A stretch of DNA of 64,000 nt from VSJD01 sp964617825 (GCA_964617825.1 CAZTWL010000012.1:36560-100559); one strand, 5' to 3'. Shown: positions 27,703-37,326, counted from the first letter of the stretch. Notes: generated from the letters alone by a model not told the origin. Numbers and translations are program-made.

Positions 27703-28146
27703 TTAATTTCGGACTGCATGTATTTTATACGCGGGAATCACTTCAACGTTATTCTTAATCATCTGCCAGACAGGGCAAAAAGACTGCTCGGCAAGCTGGA
27801 GCGCCTTTCGAATATCGGCATCCTTGGCGTCTTTCGAGCACAGAATAAATTCTATAAATATCTTTTCGAACTTGACCGACGGCTGATCTCTCCTTATGCC
27901 TTTAGCCTGTACCTCGAAACCGGAAACATCCTTCCCCATTTTTCTCAGCAGATACACAATAGCTGTCGCGCTGCATCCGCTAAGGCTCATGAGCAACAAT
28001 TCAAGGCCATTATATCCCTGTCCATCTCCCATGGGCGGCTTATAATCGAAATCGATCGGGCGTCCGAGATTGGACTTGGACATTCCGACAAAATGCACCT
28101 TTTGGTTCGACAAACTAACGGTTACTTCCTCCATCTGTTCCGCCAT
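27703..28146 (-). CDS. OsmC/Ohr-family peroxidase-like protein
   Basis: A 147-residue protein of the OsmC superfamily (YhfA-like branch). The two redox cysteines are in LLMSLSGCSATAIVYLL and AEQSFCPVWQMI, at the usual spacing, and the N-terminal strand region has GRPIDFDYKPPMGDGQGYN. Members reduce organic hydroperoxides at a dimer interface. The ATG at 28146 is preferred to a GTG four codons upstream. It has no evident operon partner; the broken CPBP gene lies directly after it. Confidence 0.9.
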   Translation of the reverse strand: MAEQMEEVTVSLSNQKVHFVGMSKSNLGRPIDFDYKPPMGDGQGYNGLELLLMSLSGCSATAIVYLLRKMGKDVSGFEVQAKGIRRDQPSVKFEKIFIEFILCSKDAKDADIRKALQLAEQSFCPVWQMIKNNVEVIPAYKIHAVRN

Positions 28147-28681
28147 AATTACACTCACTTTGGTATTAGACCTTGAACGTTAGAAACTGCCAGGAAAAAC
28201 AATAATTTTGTCACGGCTAAGCACGGGGGCACGGATACGGAAAATCATCTGAAAAACTATGTCCAAAATCCTTGCCGCCCACAATAACATTCAGGTTAAG
28301 TATATGCAAAGGGAAGTTTGTAAGTTGCGGGCAACCGACAACGGACGACCGGCAGCATGATGGAAATCCGGACATGATCACGGCCCGGCGAAGAGTAGCT
28401 AACCGGGACGTGACCGCACAATTACAGTCATTCAACCTTCAGCCAACCACCTGCTGGCCGACATGGCTGCAAAGGAAGGCCATATCCGGCAAAATTGGCA
28501 AGCGGAAAGGCTCGGATTACGTTTTTATTTAATGAAAAAGAGGGCGGAAAAACAGCACGCCCCGTCCGCACACTCAGAACGGTAAAGCGGCATCCAGCAC
28601 AGACAAATCAGGGCGCGCGACTACCGCCCACTCCCATAGCGAAAATGAGCGATAAATTGCACTCGCAACGGCTTGTAATTC
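28147..28681. other. Non-coding gap upstream of hisB
   Basis: About 530 bases between the divergent OsmC and hisB genes. Short frames on both strands have no recognisable content. The end of the gap holds the putative hisB promoter described separately. Confidence 0.5.
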
Positions 28682-28690
28682 TGCTATGAT
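28682..28690 (+). promoter_or_regulatory. Extended -10 promoter of hisB
   Basis: TGCTATGAT (extended -10 TGn plus TATGAT) lies 10 bases before the hisB ATG at 28701. A -35 box at the usual distance is poor. Transcription from it would begin within a few bases of the ATG, giving a leaderless or nearly leaderless message; indeed no ribosome site precedes the ATG. Confidence 0.5.
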
Positions 28691-28700
28691 CAACCGCATT

Positions 28701-29291
28701 ATGAAACCAAGAACCGCCTGCATCAAGCGCGATACCCGCGAAACACAGATTGAGGTCAAGCTCAACCTGGACGGCCAAGGCCGTTACGACGTGGATACCG
28801 GCCTGCCTTTTCTCAACCATATGCTGGAACTTTTGGCACGGCATGCGCTGGTGGACCTGCACCTGCGCGCTCGCGGAGACCTGGCTGTGGATTATCATCA
28901 CACCGTGGAGGACTTGGGCCTGTGCCTTGGCCAGGCGCTGGATAAGGCCTTGGGCGACCGGCGCGGCATCCGCCGCTACGGCTGCGCCACCATCCCCATG
29001 GACGACGCCCTCAGCCGCGTGGTAGTGGACCTGGGCGGACGCCCCTACCTTGTCTACGAGGTGGCCAACAAGCGGCGTAAAATCATGGAATTCGATGTCA
29101 ACCTGATCAACGAATTTTTCCAGGCGTTCTGCGTCCAGGGCCGAATGAACCTGCACGTGGCCCAGCTTTACGGTCGCGAGCCGCACCATGCTTACGAATC
29201 GATATTCAAGGCCCTGGCCCGCGCCTTGCGGGAGGCCATGGCCCGGGATGCCCGCGAAACGGGGATCCCTTCCAGTAAGGGAACGATCTAA
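28701..29291 (+). CDS. hisB: Imidazoleglycerol-phosphate dehydratase
   Basis: A 196-residue monofunctional HisB, the usual length. The metal-binding motifs are all there: LPFLNHMLELLARH, VDYHHTVEDLG, and the C-terminal GREPHHAYESIFKALARA. It converts imidazole glycerol phosphate to imidazole acetol phosphate in histidine synthesis, using two Mn ions. I start it at the ATG at 28701, which gives the common MKPRTACIKRDTRET N-terminus; the ATG five codons upstream overlaps the -10 box. hisA follows after 101 bases, without hisH or hisF between or after them. Confidence 0.96.
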   Translation: MKPRTACIKRDTRETQIEVKLNLDGQGRYDVDTGLPFLNHMLELLARHALVDLHLRARGDLAVDYHHTVEDLGLCLGQALDKALGDRRGIRRYGCATIPMDDALSRVVVDLGGRPYLVYEVANKRRKIMEFDVNLINEFFQAFCVQGRMNLHVAQLYGREPHHAYESIFKALARALREAMARDARETGIPSSKGTI

Positions 29292-29392
29292 ATCCGTTCT
29301 TAATCCTTCGTTTCTCGTTCTTCGTCTGGCATTCAGCGACAGAGATTCGGTATTCATCGGGAACAAAACCAAATAAACTGATTGTTTTATCC

Positions 29393-30121
29393 ATGTCTTC
29401 ATTGTCCATTATTCCAGCCATCGATTTGAAGGGCGGACGCTGCGTGCGCCTGCGCCAGGGAATTGCCTCCGCGGAAACCGTGTATTCGGATGACCCCGTG
29501 CAAATGGCCAAATCCTGGGAAAAACAAGGCGCCACCTGGCTGCATGTCGTTGACCTGGATGGCGCCTTTCAAGGCGCTCCCGTGCACACGGAGCTGATTG
29601 AAAAAATTGCCCGCGCAGTGCAGATTCCCGTCGAGGTTGGCGGCGGACTGCGCACGGATGACCAGGTAGCTGACTTGCTGGCGCGGGGTGTGGCCCGCGC
29701 CGTGCTCGGCACACGGGCCTGGTCCTCGCCTGAAACGCTCAAGCGCCTGGTAGCGCGTTTCGGCGAACGCCTGGCGGTCGGGCTTGATGCGCGCAACGGG
29801 CAGGTTTCGATCAAAGGTTGGACGGAAACGACCGGAACGGACGCCCTGGCTCTGGCCTCTCAAATGCAAAACCTCGGCGTTCAAACCCTGATTTATACGG
29901 ACATTGCCCAGGACGGCATGTTGACGGGGCCGAACACCAAGGCCATGGCGGCGCTGTGCGACCGGGTGACCTGCCGGGTAATTGCCTCCGGAGGCGTGGC
30001 TTCCAAAGCACACGTTATCGCCCTGGCGGCTTTGAACAAGCCCAACCTGACCGGCGTGATTGTCGGCAAAGCCCTCTATGAAGGCACCATATCGTTTGCC
30101 GAATTGCTGTCGGCTTCTTAG
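29393..30121 (+). CDS. hisA: Phosphoribosylformimino-AICAR isomerase
   Basis: A 242-residue (beta/alpha)8 protein with the HisA signature: IIPAIDLKGGRCVRL with the first catalytic Asp, the phosphate-binding VEVGGGLRTDD, the second Asp in YTDIAQDGMLTGPN, and the second phosphate site ASGGVAS. It performs the Amadori-type isomerisation of ProFAR in histidine synthesis. No ribosome site is evident before the ATG at 29393. It lies downstream of hisB on the same strand. The presence of GARAVLGT-like RAVLGTRAWSSPE is normal for the family. Confidence 0.96.
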   Translation: MSSLSIIPAIDLKGGRCVRLRQGIASAETVYSDDPVQMAKSWEKQGATWLHVVDLDGAFQGAPVHTELIEKIARAVQIPVEVGGGLRTDDQVADLLARGVARAVLGTRAWSSPETLKRLVARFGERLAVGLDARNGQVSIKGWTETTGTDALALASQMQNLGVQTLIYTDIAQDGMLTGPNTKAMAALCDRVTCRVIASGGVASKAHVIALAALNKPNLTGVIVGKALYEGTISFAELLSAS

Positions 30122-30253
30122 CTCTGGACCGATGGAAGAAGGACGATTTTTATCGAGCGTCACGGCAAAACGCGACGGCTATAAAATAAATTATTTGGTT
30201 TCGATTTTTCAATTGGATGGCTAGCCAAAGCCGTATTAAGGAGAAAAAACACA

Positions 30254-31537
30254 ATGATGATGGACATTCACGAATCACGGCTGGCCAACGGCATGCGCGT
30301 GGCAACCTCCGCCATGAACCATCTGCAAAGTGTGGCGCTCGGCATCTGGGTGGGAGTGGGCGGACGCTACGAAACCCGGGCCCTGTCAGGCGTCAGCCAC
30401 TTCATCGAGCACCTGCTGTTCAAAGGCACGGAACGACTGTCGGCGCGCGACATATCGCAGGCCATCGAAGGCCGCGGCGGGTTCTGCAACGCGTTCACCC
30501 AGGAAGAACTGACCTGCTATTATGCCCGCACCGCCGATGACCACACCTGGAAAGCGCTGGATATTTTGACGGAAATGTACCGCCACCCGCGCTTTGCGCC
30601 CGCGGATATCGAGAAGGAGCGCGGCGTCATCATCGAGGAGATCATGATGTACCGCGACCAGCCGGAACAGGTTGTGCAGGAAATGCTCAGCGCATCGCTA
30701 TGGCAGGATCACGAACTCGGACGCCCGCTGATCGGCTATCCCGAGACTTTGCGCGAATTGACCCGCGACCATATCCTGACGTTTAAGAAAAAAAATTATG
30801 TGCCGGAAAATACCGTCTTCCTTTTCGCCGGACATGTCTGCCACGAGGAATGCGTCCAGTACGTGAAAAAGCTGACCCGCGGAATTGCGAGTTCGCGTGA
30901 ACCCACCTACGCGCTCGTCACGCCCGCCGTGCCGCAGGAACGCATGAACCTGAAGGCTAAGGAAATCGAACAGACGCAGATGGCGCTGGGATTCCGGATT
31001 TTCGGCCGGTTCGACAAGCGGCGATATGCGCTTAAATTGTTAAACGTGATTTTGGGCGAGAACATGAGTTCGCGCCTCTTCCAGGTCGTGCGCGAAAAAC
31101 ACGGATTGGCCTATGCCATTCATTCCGGCGTGCAACTGTTTGCCGAAACCGGCGCCCTGGTGATCAGCGCCGGCCTGGATCGCAAACGCCACGATAAGGC
31201 ATTGGAGCTGATTGTACGCGAAATTCACCGCTTGAAGCAGGAAAAAGTCAGCACGCAGGAACTTGACCGGGCCAAGGAATACGTCGTCGGCCACATGCGC
31301 CTGGGCCTGGAAAACCCGTCGGGCCATATGATGTGGATGGGCGATTATATTTTGAACTACGGCTCGGTCATGGCGCCCGAAACGGTGATTGAGTCCATTC
31401 AGTCAGTGCAAGCCGAGGACATCCAAAAGCTGGCGGATACCATCTTCCGCGAACGGACCTCCAGCCTGGCCTGCCTCTCGCCCGAAACCGGCGCCAAGGA
31501 CAGCGAGCGTTTCAAGAACATGCTGGCCGAGATGTAA
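30254..31537 (+). CDS. M16 family zinc metallopeptidase
   Basis: A 427-residue single-unit M16 peptidase, as in bacterial PqqL/YmxG-type processing proteases. The inverted zinc motif HxxEH is in SHFIEHLLFKGT near residue 50, with the downstream Glu in the IEKERGVIIEEIMMYRD helix. The second domain has LGENMSSRLFQVVREKHGLA, which is the conserved substrate-side R/Y region. AAGGAG stands 10 bases before the ATG. No signal peptide, so it is probably cytoplasmic and degrades or matures peptides. Confidence 0.93.
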   Translation: MMMDIHESRLANGMRVATSAMNHLQSVALGIWVGVGGRYETRALSGVSHFIEHLLFKGTERLSARDISQAIEGRGGFCNAFTQEELTCYYARTADDHTWKALDILTEMYRHPRFAPADIEKERGVIIEEIMMYRDQPEQVVQEMLSASLWQDHELGRPLIGYPETLRELTRDHILTFKKKNYVPENTVFLFAGHVCHEECVQYVKKLTRGIASSREPTYALVTPAVPQERMNLKAKEIEQTQMALGFRIFGRFDKRRYALKLLNVILGENMSSRLFQVVREKHGLAYAIHSGVQLFAETGALVISAGLDRKRHDKALELIVREIHRLKQEKVSTQELDRAKEYVVGHMRLGLENPSGHMMWMGDYILNYGSVMAPETVIESIQSVQAEDIQKLADTIFRERTSSLACLSPETGAKDSERFKNMLAEM

Positions 31538-31693
31538 AAGATCGCGAAACACGGATATCGGCAAAGATTTTTAGCGCAGATTGCACGAATTGGCGCGGAG
31601 TGCATTGATATTGAATGACTTAACCAGGATCACGCTTGTCTTTCCAATTGTGTTAGCATTGTCTTTAGGTTGTGGGCCGGTACCACTTAGCTT

Positions 31694-32926
31694 ATGAAAA
31701 AAATATTGATTATTATTGTCGCTCTGCTGGTGGTGGCGGTGATCGGAGTGCAATTATTCCTGGCCTATGGGCTGACCGATTCGCTGCGTAAACTGGTCCT
31801 GCCAATGGCCAAGGATCGCTGGAACCTGGATGTCACCCTGGAAAGCGTCAGCGTCAACTTGTTGGGCGGCTCGCTCTCCATTCACGGCGCGCAGATTGTC
31901 AATCCGCCGGGATTCGACGATCCGAGCATGATCACCATGAAGCGTTTCAAGCTGAATATCGGTCTGCTGGCGCTATTCCGCGGCGGCATCGCCGAGATCG
32001 AGAAAGCTGCGATCCGGGATGCATCGCTCAGCGTCGTTCGCAATCGGGAAGGCGTTCTGAACATCGAGCCGGCCCTTGAGGCCATTCATGCCGCCATGAG
32101 CAATGCGCCGGTTGCCGCGCCCGGCAAAGCCGATCCATCCGCCCCCCGCGGCGCCGCGGTACACGTCCAACGGATTCCCGACTTCGCCATTCGGCAAATG
32201 GAGGTCAAAACCAAGATCCAGTATCTTGACCATACAATCAGCGAGCCGCCTTTCCGGCTGGGACTCGACCTCCAGCTGCGCCTGAAAAATATCACCAATT
32301 ACGGGCGGGACGACGTAATGGCCGGGACGATCAACCTGCTGGGCTACATCATGACCACCGACCGTAAATGCGCTTTCGACCTGAACGGACGCATTGCTCC
32401 GATCAAGGATCCCACCCGTTTGAGCTTCGACTTGACCGGATCGATTCAGACAATCGACTTTAAAAATTTTCAGGAACTGGCCAAACATTACGGATTTGAA
32501 AAGGGCCAGATGTCCGGAACAATGACCCTTTACTGCCAGCAAGGCGTATTTGATCCTGAAAAATCCGTCATGCGCCTGACCTTTAACGGAGTGAAGCTTA
32601 CCAAGGAGCAGCAGGATCAGTTTGGCGGCCTTCCCTTCCCCGAAACTTTCCAGGCAATGGTTCCCGTAAGAGGCAAGTTGACCAGCCCGCGGATCGATGT
32701 CCGCGAAGCCTTCATGAAAACCCTGGTCAGCAAGGACACTTTCGATTCCATCATCAAGGGGGTTATGGATGTCCAGCGCCGTTCCGAAACCGTCCCTACC
32801 GGGAAGGCGACGAACAGGCCTGCAGATTCACAAGCCAAAAGCAACGCGCCGAATGCGGATAGCTCCAATAAGAGCAAGCCCATGGATATCAAGGACACAT
32901 TAGACGGATTATTCGGCAAACCGTAG
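31694..32926 (+). CDS. AsmA-like inner-membrane-anchored protein
   Basis: A 410-residue protein with one N-terminal membrane helix (KKILIIIVALLVVAVIGVQL) followed by a periplasmic part. The segments VTLESVSVNLLGGSLSIHG and MKRFKLNIGLLALFRG are typical of the N-terminal chorein-like domain of AsmA/YdbH/TamB relatives, proteins linked to lipid transfer and outer-membrane homeostasis. The C-terminus is low in complexity (Ser, Asn, Lys). The PMT-like gene follows after 10 bases, so the two are cotranscribed. It is shorter than E. coli AsmA (about 617 residues). Confidence 0.78.
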   Translation: MKKILIIIVALLVVAVIGVQLFLAYGLTDSLRKLVLPMAKDRWNLDVTLESVSVNLLGGSLSIHGAQIVNPPGFDDPSMITMKRFKLNIGLLALFRGGIAEIEKAAIRDASLSVVRNREGVLNIEPALEAIHAAMSNAPVAAPGKADPSAPRGAAVHVQRIPDFAIRQMEVKTKIQYLDHTISEPPFRLGLDLQLRLKNITNYGRDDVMAGTINLLGYIMTTDRKCAFDLNGRIAPIKDPTRLSFDLTGSIQTIDFKNFQELAKHYGFEKGQMSGTMTLYCQQGVFDPEKSVMRLTFNGVKLTKEQQDQFGGLPFPETFQAMVPVRGKLTSPRIDVREAFMKTLVSKDTFDSIIKGVMDVQRRSETVPTGKATNRPADSQAKSNAPNADSSNKSKPMDIKDTLDGLFGKP

Positions 32927-32936
32927 GCAATCGCCA

Positions 32937-34526
32937 ATGACAAACAACCGCCCAATCTTCGTTGTTCTCGGCCTCGTCGCCGTCATTACCGCAGTCATCC
33001 TGGCGGCCGCCAACCTTTACTTGGGCGACTTGAACCAGGATGAGGGCTGGTACCTGTATGCGGCCCAAATGGTTGCGGCAGGCCACTGGCCTTACGTCGA
33101 TTTCGCTTTTACCCAGGGCCCGGTTATGCCGATGGTATATGCCCTGTTTGCGCCAGTCATCACGATCGGGGGTCTGGCAGGCGGGCGCCTGATCACGACA
33201 TTGCTGGGTCTTATGGCCGCCGTGCTTGCCGCCCGCCTGGCGACCAGGCTGGTTACCGCCGAACTGCGAGCCGGGGCGGCGCTCACGACCTTCATTTTGA
33301 TCAGCGTCAATGTTTATCAGAGTTATTTCTGCACCGTCGTTAAAACCTATTCGCTAACGGCCCTCCTGTTGATGCTGGGATTCCTGGCGCTGGCCGAGGG
33401 CTGGACAAGCCGCCGCCACACATGGCTGATGCTTATGGCCGGCGCGTTCATGGCACTGGCCACCGGCACCCGCACTTCCGCCGGCGCTGTCCTGCCAATC
33501 GTTTGCCTTTACCTGCTGATAGCGCGCAGAAACGCGCCACCTTTGGCTTGGTTCTATTGCGGGTTGGGCGCCGTAATAATGGCATGCCTTGTTTTTCTGC
33601 CGTTTTTAATCATGGCGCCGGAATCATTCCTGTATTGCGTCATGCTTTACCACACCTTGCGCAACGCCAGCAGCGGACTGATGACTCTGGTTTTCAAAAT
33701 CGGTTTCTTGTCGCGCCTGCTTCAGGCTTATTTTGTGGCCTTCGGCCTCGGCATTGCGGTTGTTTTCGCCAAATGGGCTTTTGCTCGCGCCCGAATGACT
33801 GCCGCCACACCGGCGGCAACGGCCATGTCGACGGCCTTGACGCGAATTTTATGGCTGTGCATCATCGCCATATCGCTGATTCATTTTCTGGCGCCGTTCC
33901 CATATGACGATTACCAGGTATTCGTTTTCCCGCTCTTGGCCGTCGCCATCGCCACGGTGGCCATCCGACTGGTCGGAAGGCACGGCGCATTGTGGCTGAC
34001 CATGGGGATACTGGTAGCCTCGCTGGGAGCAGCCGGTTCCTCGCAAATCAACCAGGACTGGTTCATCCAGGGACGCGACCGCATCTGGTGGCTGGTCAAG
34101 GACCGCTCGCCACTCCAGAAATTACGCGATACAGCCTGGCAAATCAGGCAGGCCACCAAGCCCGGCGATTTGCTGCTTACCCAGGATCCGTATCTGGCCG
34201 TGGAAGCCAACTTAAAATTGCCGCCCGGCCTGGAAATGGGTCAATTCAGTTACTTCCCGGCGCTCAGCGACGAGCAGGCCTCCAGATTGCATGTGTTTAA
34301 TCGCGCCGGATTCGAACGCTTGCTGCGGACAACGGAAGCGCCCCTGGCCGCGCTGAGCGGTTATGCCCTGGCCATCCAGTCGCCTGAAGTCACTCCGGTG
34401 CCTCCGGAAGACGAAGCCCTTTTCGCAAAAATTGTCGCGGAGCGTTATGTACCCATGGCCAACGTGCCCAATTTTGGGCAGGCCAGCACAACGCTCAAGA
34501 TTTATCGAAAGAAGGCGGGAATATAA
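32937..34526 (+). CDS. PMT/GT39-like polytopic membrane glycosyltransferase
   Basis: A 529-residue protein with roughly ten hydrophobic helices. The first loop after helix 1 holds the acidic motif of GT-C transferases, LGDLNQDEGWYLYAAQMV, in which Asp-Glu is the usual catalytic and metal-binding site, followed by PYVDFAFTQGPVMP. A periplasmic C-terminal part (about 400-529) follows the last helices. Such enzymes move sugars from polyprenyl phosphate to proteins or lipids. It follows the AsmA-like gene with 10 bases between. The acceptor is unknown. Confidence 0.8.
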   Translation: MTNNRPIFVVLGLVAVITAVILAAANLYLGDLNQDEGWYLYAAQMVAAGHWPYVDFAFTQGPVMPMVYALFAPVITIGGLAGGRLITTLLGLMAAVLAARLATRLVTAELRAGAALTTFILISVNVYQSYFCTVVKTYSLTALLLMLGFLALAEGWTSRRHTWLMLMAGAFMALATGTRTSAGAVLPIVCLYLLIARRNAPPLAWFYCGLGAVIMACLVFLPFLIMAPESFLYCVMLYHTLRNASSGLMTLVFKIGFLSRLLQAYFVAFGLGIAVVFAKWAFARARMTAATPAATAMSTALTRILWLCIIAISLIHFLAPFPYDDYQVFVFPLLAVAIATVAIRLVGRHGALWLTMGILVASLGAAGSSQINQDWFIQGRDRIWWLVKDRSPLQKLRDTAWQIRQATKPGDLLLTQDPYLAVEANLKLPPGLEMGQFSYFPALSDEQASRLHVFNRAGFERLLRTTEAPLAALSGYALAIQSPEVTPVPPEDEALFAKIVAERYVPMANVPNFGQASTTLKIYRKKAGI

Positions 34527-34624
34527 ACAGAACCATGGAACCGCCCGGCAAAGGCAAATCCGCCTAAGGCCAGAGGACAACGCCCATGTTATTCATCAAA
34601 TGCATCGTCTAATCGGAGATCATC

Positions 34625-35674
34625 ATGAGAGTAGCCTTGCTCGGGTTTCCCCAATCCGGGAAAAAAACATTTTTCACATTATTGACCGGCCGCGGGCGCG
34701 GGCCGGCAGGATTTCCGGCGCTCAAGCCGGGGGAAACGCTTGAAGGCATCGCCCTGATCCATGACGCCCGCGTCGATGCGCTTGCCAAGATTTTCGAACC
34801 GGAAAAAAAGAAATACGCCGAAAACCTGATCGCGCTTTGCCCGGACATGGCGCCGGGGGACGCCAAGCGGGAATGGATGGAGGCCGCTCGGCGCTGCGAT
34901 TTGCTGTGCGTGGTTGTCCGCGCTTTCACGTCGGCGGAAGTCTATCATCCTTCCGGTTCCGTTGACCCGGAGCGTGACCGGCAAACGCTGGAAGCGGAAC
35001 TGCTCCTGGCCGACCTGGAACTGATCGAAAAGCGCCTGGAGAGACTGACCAAGGAAAAACGCGCCGGGCAAACGCCCCAGCAAGTCCAGGAGGAGCAGAC
35101 CCTCAACAAGTTGAAGACCACGATCGAAACCGAAATGAAATGGGTGCCCATATCGCTCCAGCCCCACGAGCTCGACCCCATCCGCAGCCTCAACCTGCTG
35201 ATCCTGAAGCCCGTGCTCTGGGTATTCAATATGGATGAAGACCGCCTGAATCAAACCATGGGACACCCGGGCGACGCGGTCTTCACGGTCTCCTGCCGCA
35301 TCGAGCAGGAAATCATGGACCTCGATCCGACCGAGCGCGACGCGTACCTCAAAGATCTGGGCCTGACAGCCTCCGGACTGGACCGGTTGAACGCAGCGGC
35401 TTACGACGCATTGGGCCTGATGTCATTTTACACCGCCGGCAAGGACGAGGTGCGCGCCTGGACCATCCGCAAGGGATCCACGGCGCCTACGGCGGCCGGC
35501 AAGATCCATAGCGACATCGAGCGGGGATTCATCCGCGTGGAAATCATCAAGTTCGACGACCTGATCGCCGCCGGCGGCGAAGCGCAAGCCAAGGCTTGCG
35601 GCAAGGCCCAACTCAAGGGGCGTGATTATGTGATTGAGGATGGCGACATCTGCCACTTCCGGTTCAATGTCTGA
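34625..35674 (+). CDS. YchF-like (Obg family) GTPase/ATPase with degenerate G motifs
   Basis: A 349-residue protein close in layout to YchF (about 363). The P-loop reads GFPQSGKKTF, with the Ser/Thr position replaced by Lys. The G3 region, DIAGLV in YchF, is not recognisable; CPDMAPGDAKREWMEAARR stands in its place. The conserved helix follows (VVVRAF, LEAELLLADLELIEKRLERL), and the NMDE G4 motif that gives YchF its ATP preference is kept as VFNMDED. The C-terminal TGS domain is present (WTIRKGSTAP to DYVIEDGDICHFRF). It may bind but not hydrolyse nucleotide. A canonical YchF probably exists elsewhere in the genome. Confidence 0.82.
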   Translation: MRVALLGFPQSGKKTFFTLLTGRGRGPAGFPALKPGETLEGIALIHDARVDALAKIFEPEKKKYAENLIALCPDMAPGDAKREWMEAARRCDLLCVVVRAFTSAEVYHPSGSVDPERDRQTLEAELLLADLELIEKRLERLTKEKRAGQTPQQVQEEQTLNKLKTTIETEMKWVPISLQPHELDPIRSLNLLILKPVLWVFNMDEDRLNQTMGHPGDAVFTVSCRIEQEIMDLDPTERDAYLKDLGLTASGLDRLNAAAYDALGLMSFYTAGKDEVRAWTIRKGSTAPTAAGKIHSDIERGFIRVEIIKFDDLIAAGGEAQAKACGKAQLKGRDYVIEDGDICHFRFNV

Positions 35675-35851
35675 TGCCCGGCATCCAGCCTTCCGCTTTA
35701 CCACGGAAACGGGATTACACGTGTTCTGCGCCACGCATGATGCAGAAGGGAGGCGATCGAGCAGACGGGGCAGCTTTCCGTGCCTCCCCGGTCATTTTTC
35801 TTCTCGCATAAAGTTGCCGCTTTGCGGATGGATAGGAATGGCCGGCAACAA

Positions 35852-35888
35852 AAAAGCCGCAGAAGGGCACCGCCCCTCTGCGGCTTTT
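35852..35888. terminator. Bidirectional intrinsic terminator
   Basis: AAAAGCCGCAGA and TCTGCGGCTTTT form a 12-bp stem with an inner GGGC/GCCC pairing, between the convergent YchF-like and PpiC-like genes. The A- and T-tracts serve both strands. Confidence 0.88.
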
Positions 35889-35901
35889 GGTTGATCGCAA
35901 A

Positions 35902-37149
35902 TTATTCTTTTTTCTTCTCTTCCTTGTCCGCGGCTTTATCCGCAGGTTTTTCCGCCGGGGTCTTCACGGCCTCTTCCTTGTCGGCTTTCTTGTCAGCCGG
36001 CTTGGCGGCCGCACCGGCATCTTCATCCTGCCCGCCACCCATAGGGGGCATCATCATCGGCTTGACCGGCTCCGCACCGTTCTGGTAGGTGATCTTCGCC
36101 TTTTCGCGCAGTTCCTGAATGAAGGGCGCCGCCTTTTCCTGCAACTGACGGCCTTTATATTGAGCGGCAATCTGGCCCTTGACTTCGTCAAAGGGAACGG
36201 TCCGCGGCGCATTGTGCTCGGTCGTCTGAATCACATGATAGCCGAAATCCGTCTCGACCACCGCGCTGATCTCATTGGTCTTCAGACTGAAGGCCGCAAC
36301 TTCAAAAGCCGGCACCATCTGACCCTTGCGGAATTCGCCCAAGTCGCCGCCCGCGGCCTTGCTCGGGCAATCCGAGTTATCCTGGGCCAGCTTTTCGAAA
36401 TTAGCGCCCTTGGCGTCGACCAACTGCTTACGCAAGCCTTCGGCTTTCTCTTTCTTGACGGCCTTCTTGGCGGCATCGTCCGTGGCATTCACGGCAATCA
36501 GGATATGACGCGCACGCACCGTCTCGGGGATTTCATACAGCCGGGCCTTGTTCTTCTCGTAAAACTCCTTCATTTCCTTTTCGGTCGGCTCGCCGATGCC
36601 AAGCAGCTTGCTCAACTTAACCTGCTCGCTGATGTCTTCCCGGAATGATTTGTCGCTGACCCCGTTGTTTTTCAGGAGATCCTCGAGCTTTTTGCCCTTG
36701 GGCAGGGTTGTCTTGATTTTCTCGATTTCCTTGTTGATCTCGTCTTCGCTGGCCGCAACGTTCTTCTTCGCGAATTCATCGGCCAGCAGGGCCCGGACCA
36801 CAAGGCTGTCGATAATCTGCGGCTTGATGGTCGGCATCATCATGGCAAGCTGTTCGCCCGACCGGCCGCGGCTTTGCATCATCTTGGAAATGTCGGCGAT
36901 TTCAGAATCGACATCGCCCTGAGTGATCGTCTTGTCATTCACTTGAACCAACACGGTAGCCGGGGTATTGCTGCTGGCCGGAGCGGCAACCGGGGCCGGC
37001 ATAGCCACGGGCATCGCAACGGCGGCCGGGGCCGCAGCGGCTTTCTCGGCGGGGGCGGCCGTCTTATCGGCATCGGCGGCATACACGATTCCACCGGCAC
37101 AAATCACGCCAACAATAACCGACCCGATCATTCTGCGCGGGAACTTCAT
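35902..37149 (-). CDS. SurA/PpiC-type peptidyl-prolyl isomerase, periplasmic
   Basis: A 415-residue protein with a signal peptide (RRMIGSVIVGVICAGGIVYA) then an Ala/Pro-rich linker (about 28-62). A SurA-like N-terminal helical part (VNDKTITQGDVDSEIADI) is followed by one parvulin domain at about 215-320: RARHILIAVNATDD, LAQDNSDCPSKAAGGDLGEF, AAFSLKTNEIS and FGYHVIQTTE are its hallmarks. The C-terminal tail is a highly charged Lys/Glu/Ala stretch, not typical of SurA. AAAGGA precedes the ATG. It probably assists folding of outer-membrane or secreted proteins. Confidence 0.92.
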   Translation of the reverse strand: MKFPRRMIGSVIVGVICAGGIVYAADADKTAAPAEKAAAAPAAVAMPVAMPAPVAAPASSNTPATVLVQVNDKTITQGDVDSEIADISKMMQSRGRSGEQLAMMMPTIKPQIIDSLVVRALLADEFAKKNVAASEDEINKEIEKIKTTLPKGKKLEDLLKNNGVSDKSFREDISEQVKLSKLLGIGEPTEKEMKEFYEKNKARLYEIPETVRARHILIAVNATDDAAKKAVKKEKAEGLRKQLVDAKGANFEKLAQDNSDCPSKAAGGDLGEFRKGQMVPAFEVAAFSLKTNEISAVVETDFGYHVIQTTEHNAPRTVPFDEVKGQIAAQYKGRQLQEKAAPFIQELREKAKITYQNGAEPVKPMMMPPMGGGQDEDAGAAAKPADKKADKEEAVKTPAEKPADKAADKEEKKKE

Positions 37150-37326
37150 GACATTTTCCTTTCTTGGGCAATCCCGTCATAACGAAATTGCAAGACTATG
37201 ATAAGCGACACAGCTGCGAAAATTAGACTTATTCGCAATGCATGTCAATGAAATAAAACACACGCTAACAGCCAAATTCAAGGTTTTTACGGCATGCCAT
37301 CCGACAGGGTCCGGCTGTCGCCATCG

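Noticed and set aside
27222..27719. 165-codon minus-strand frame over the CPBP region
   Set aside because: It is out of frame with the EELGWRG and WHFH motifs; the CPBP frame is the meaningful one.
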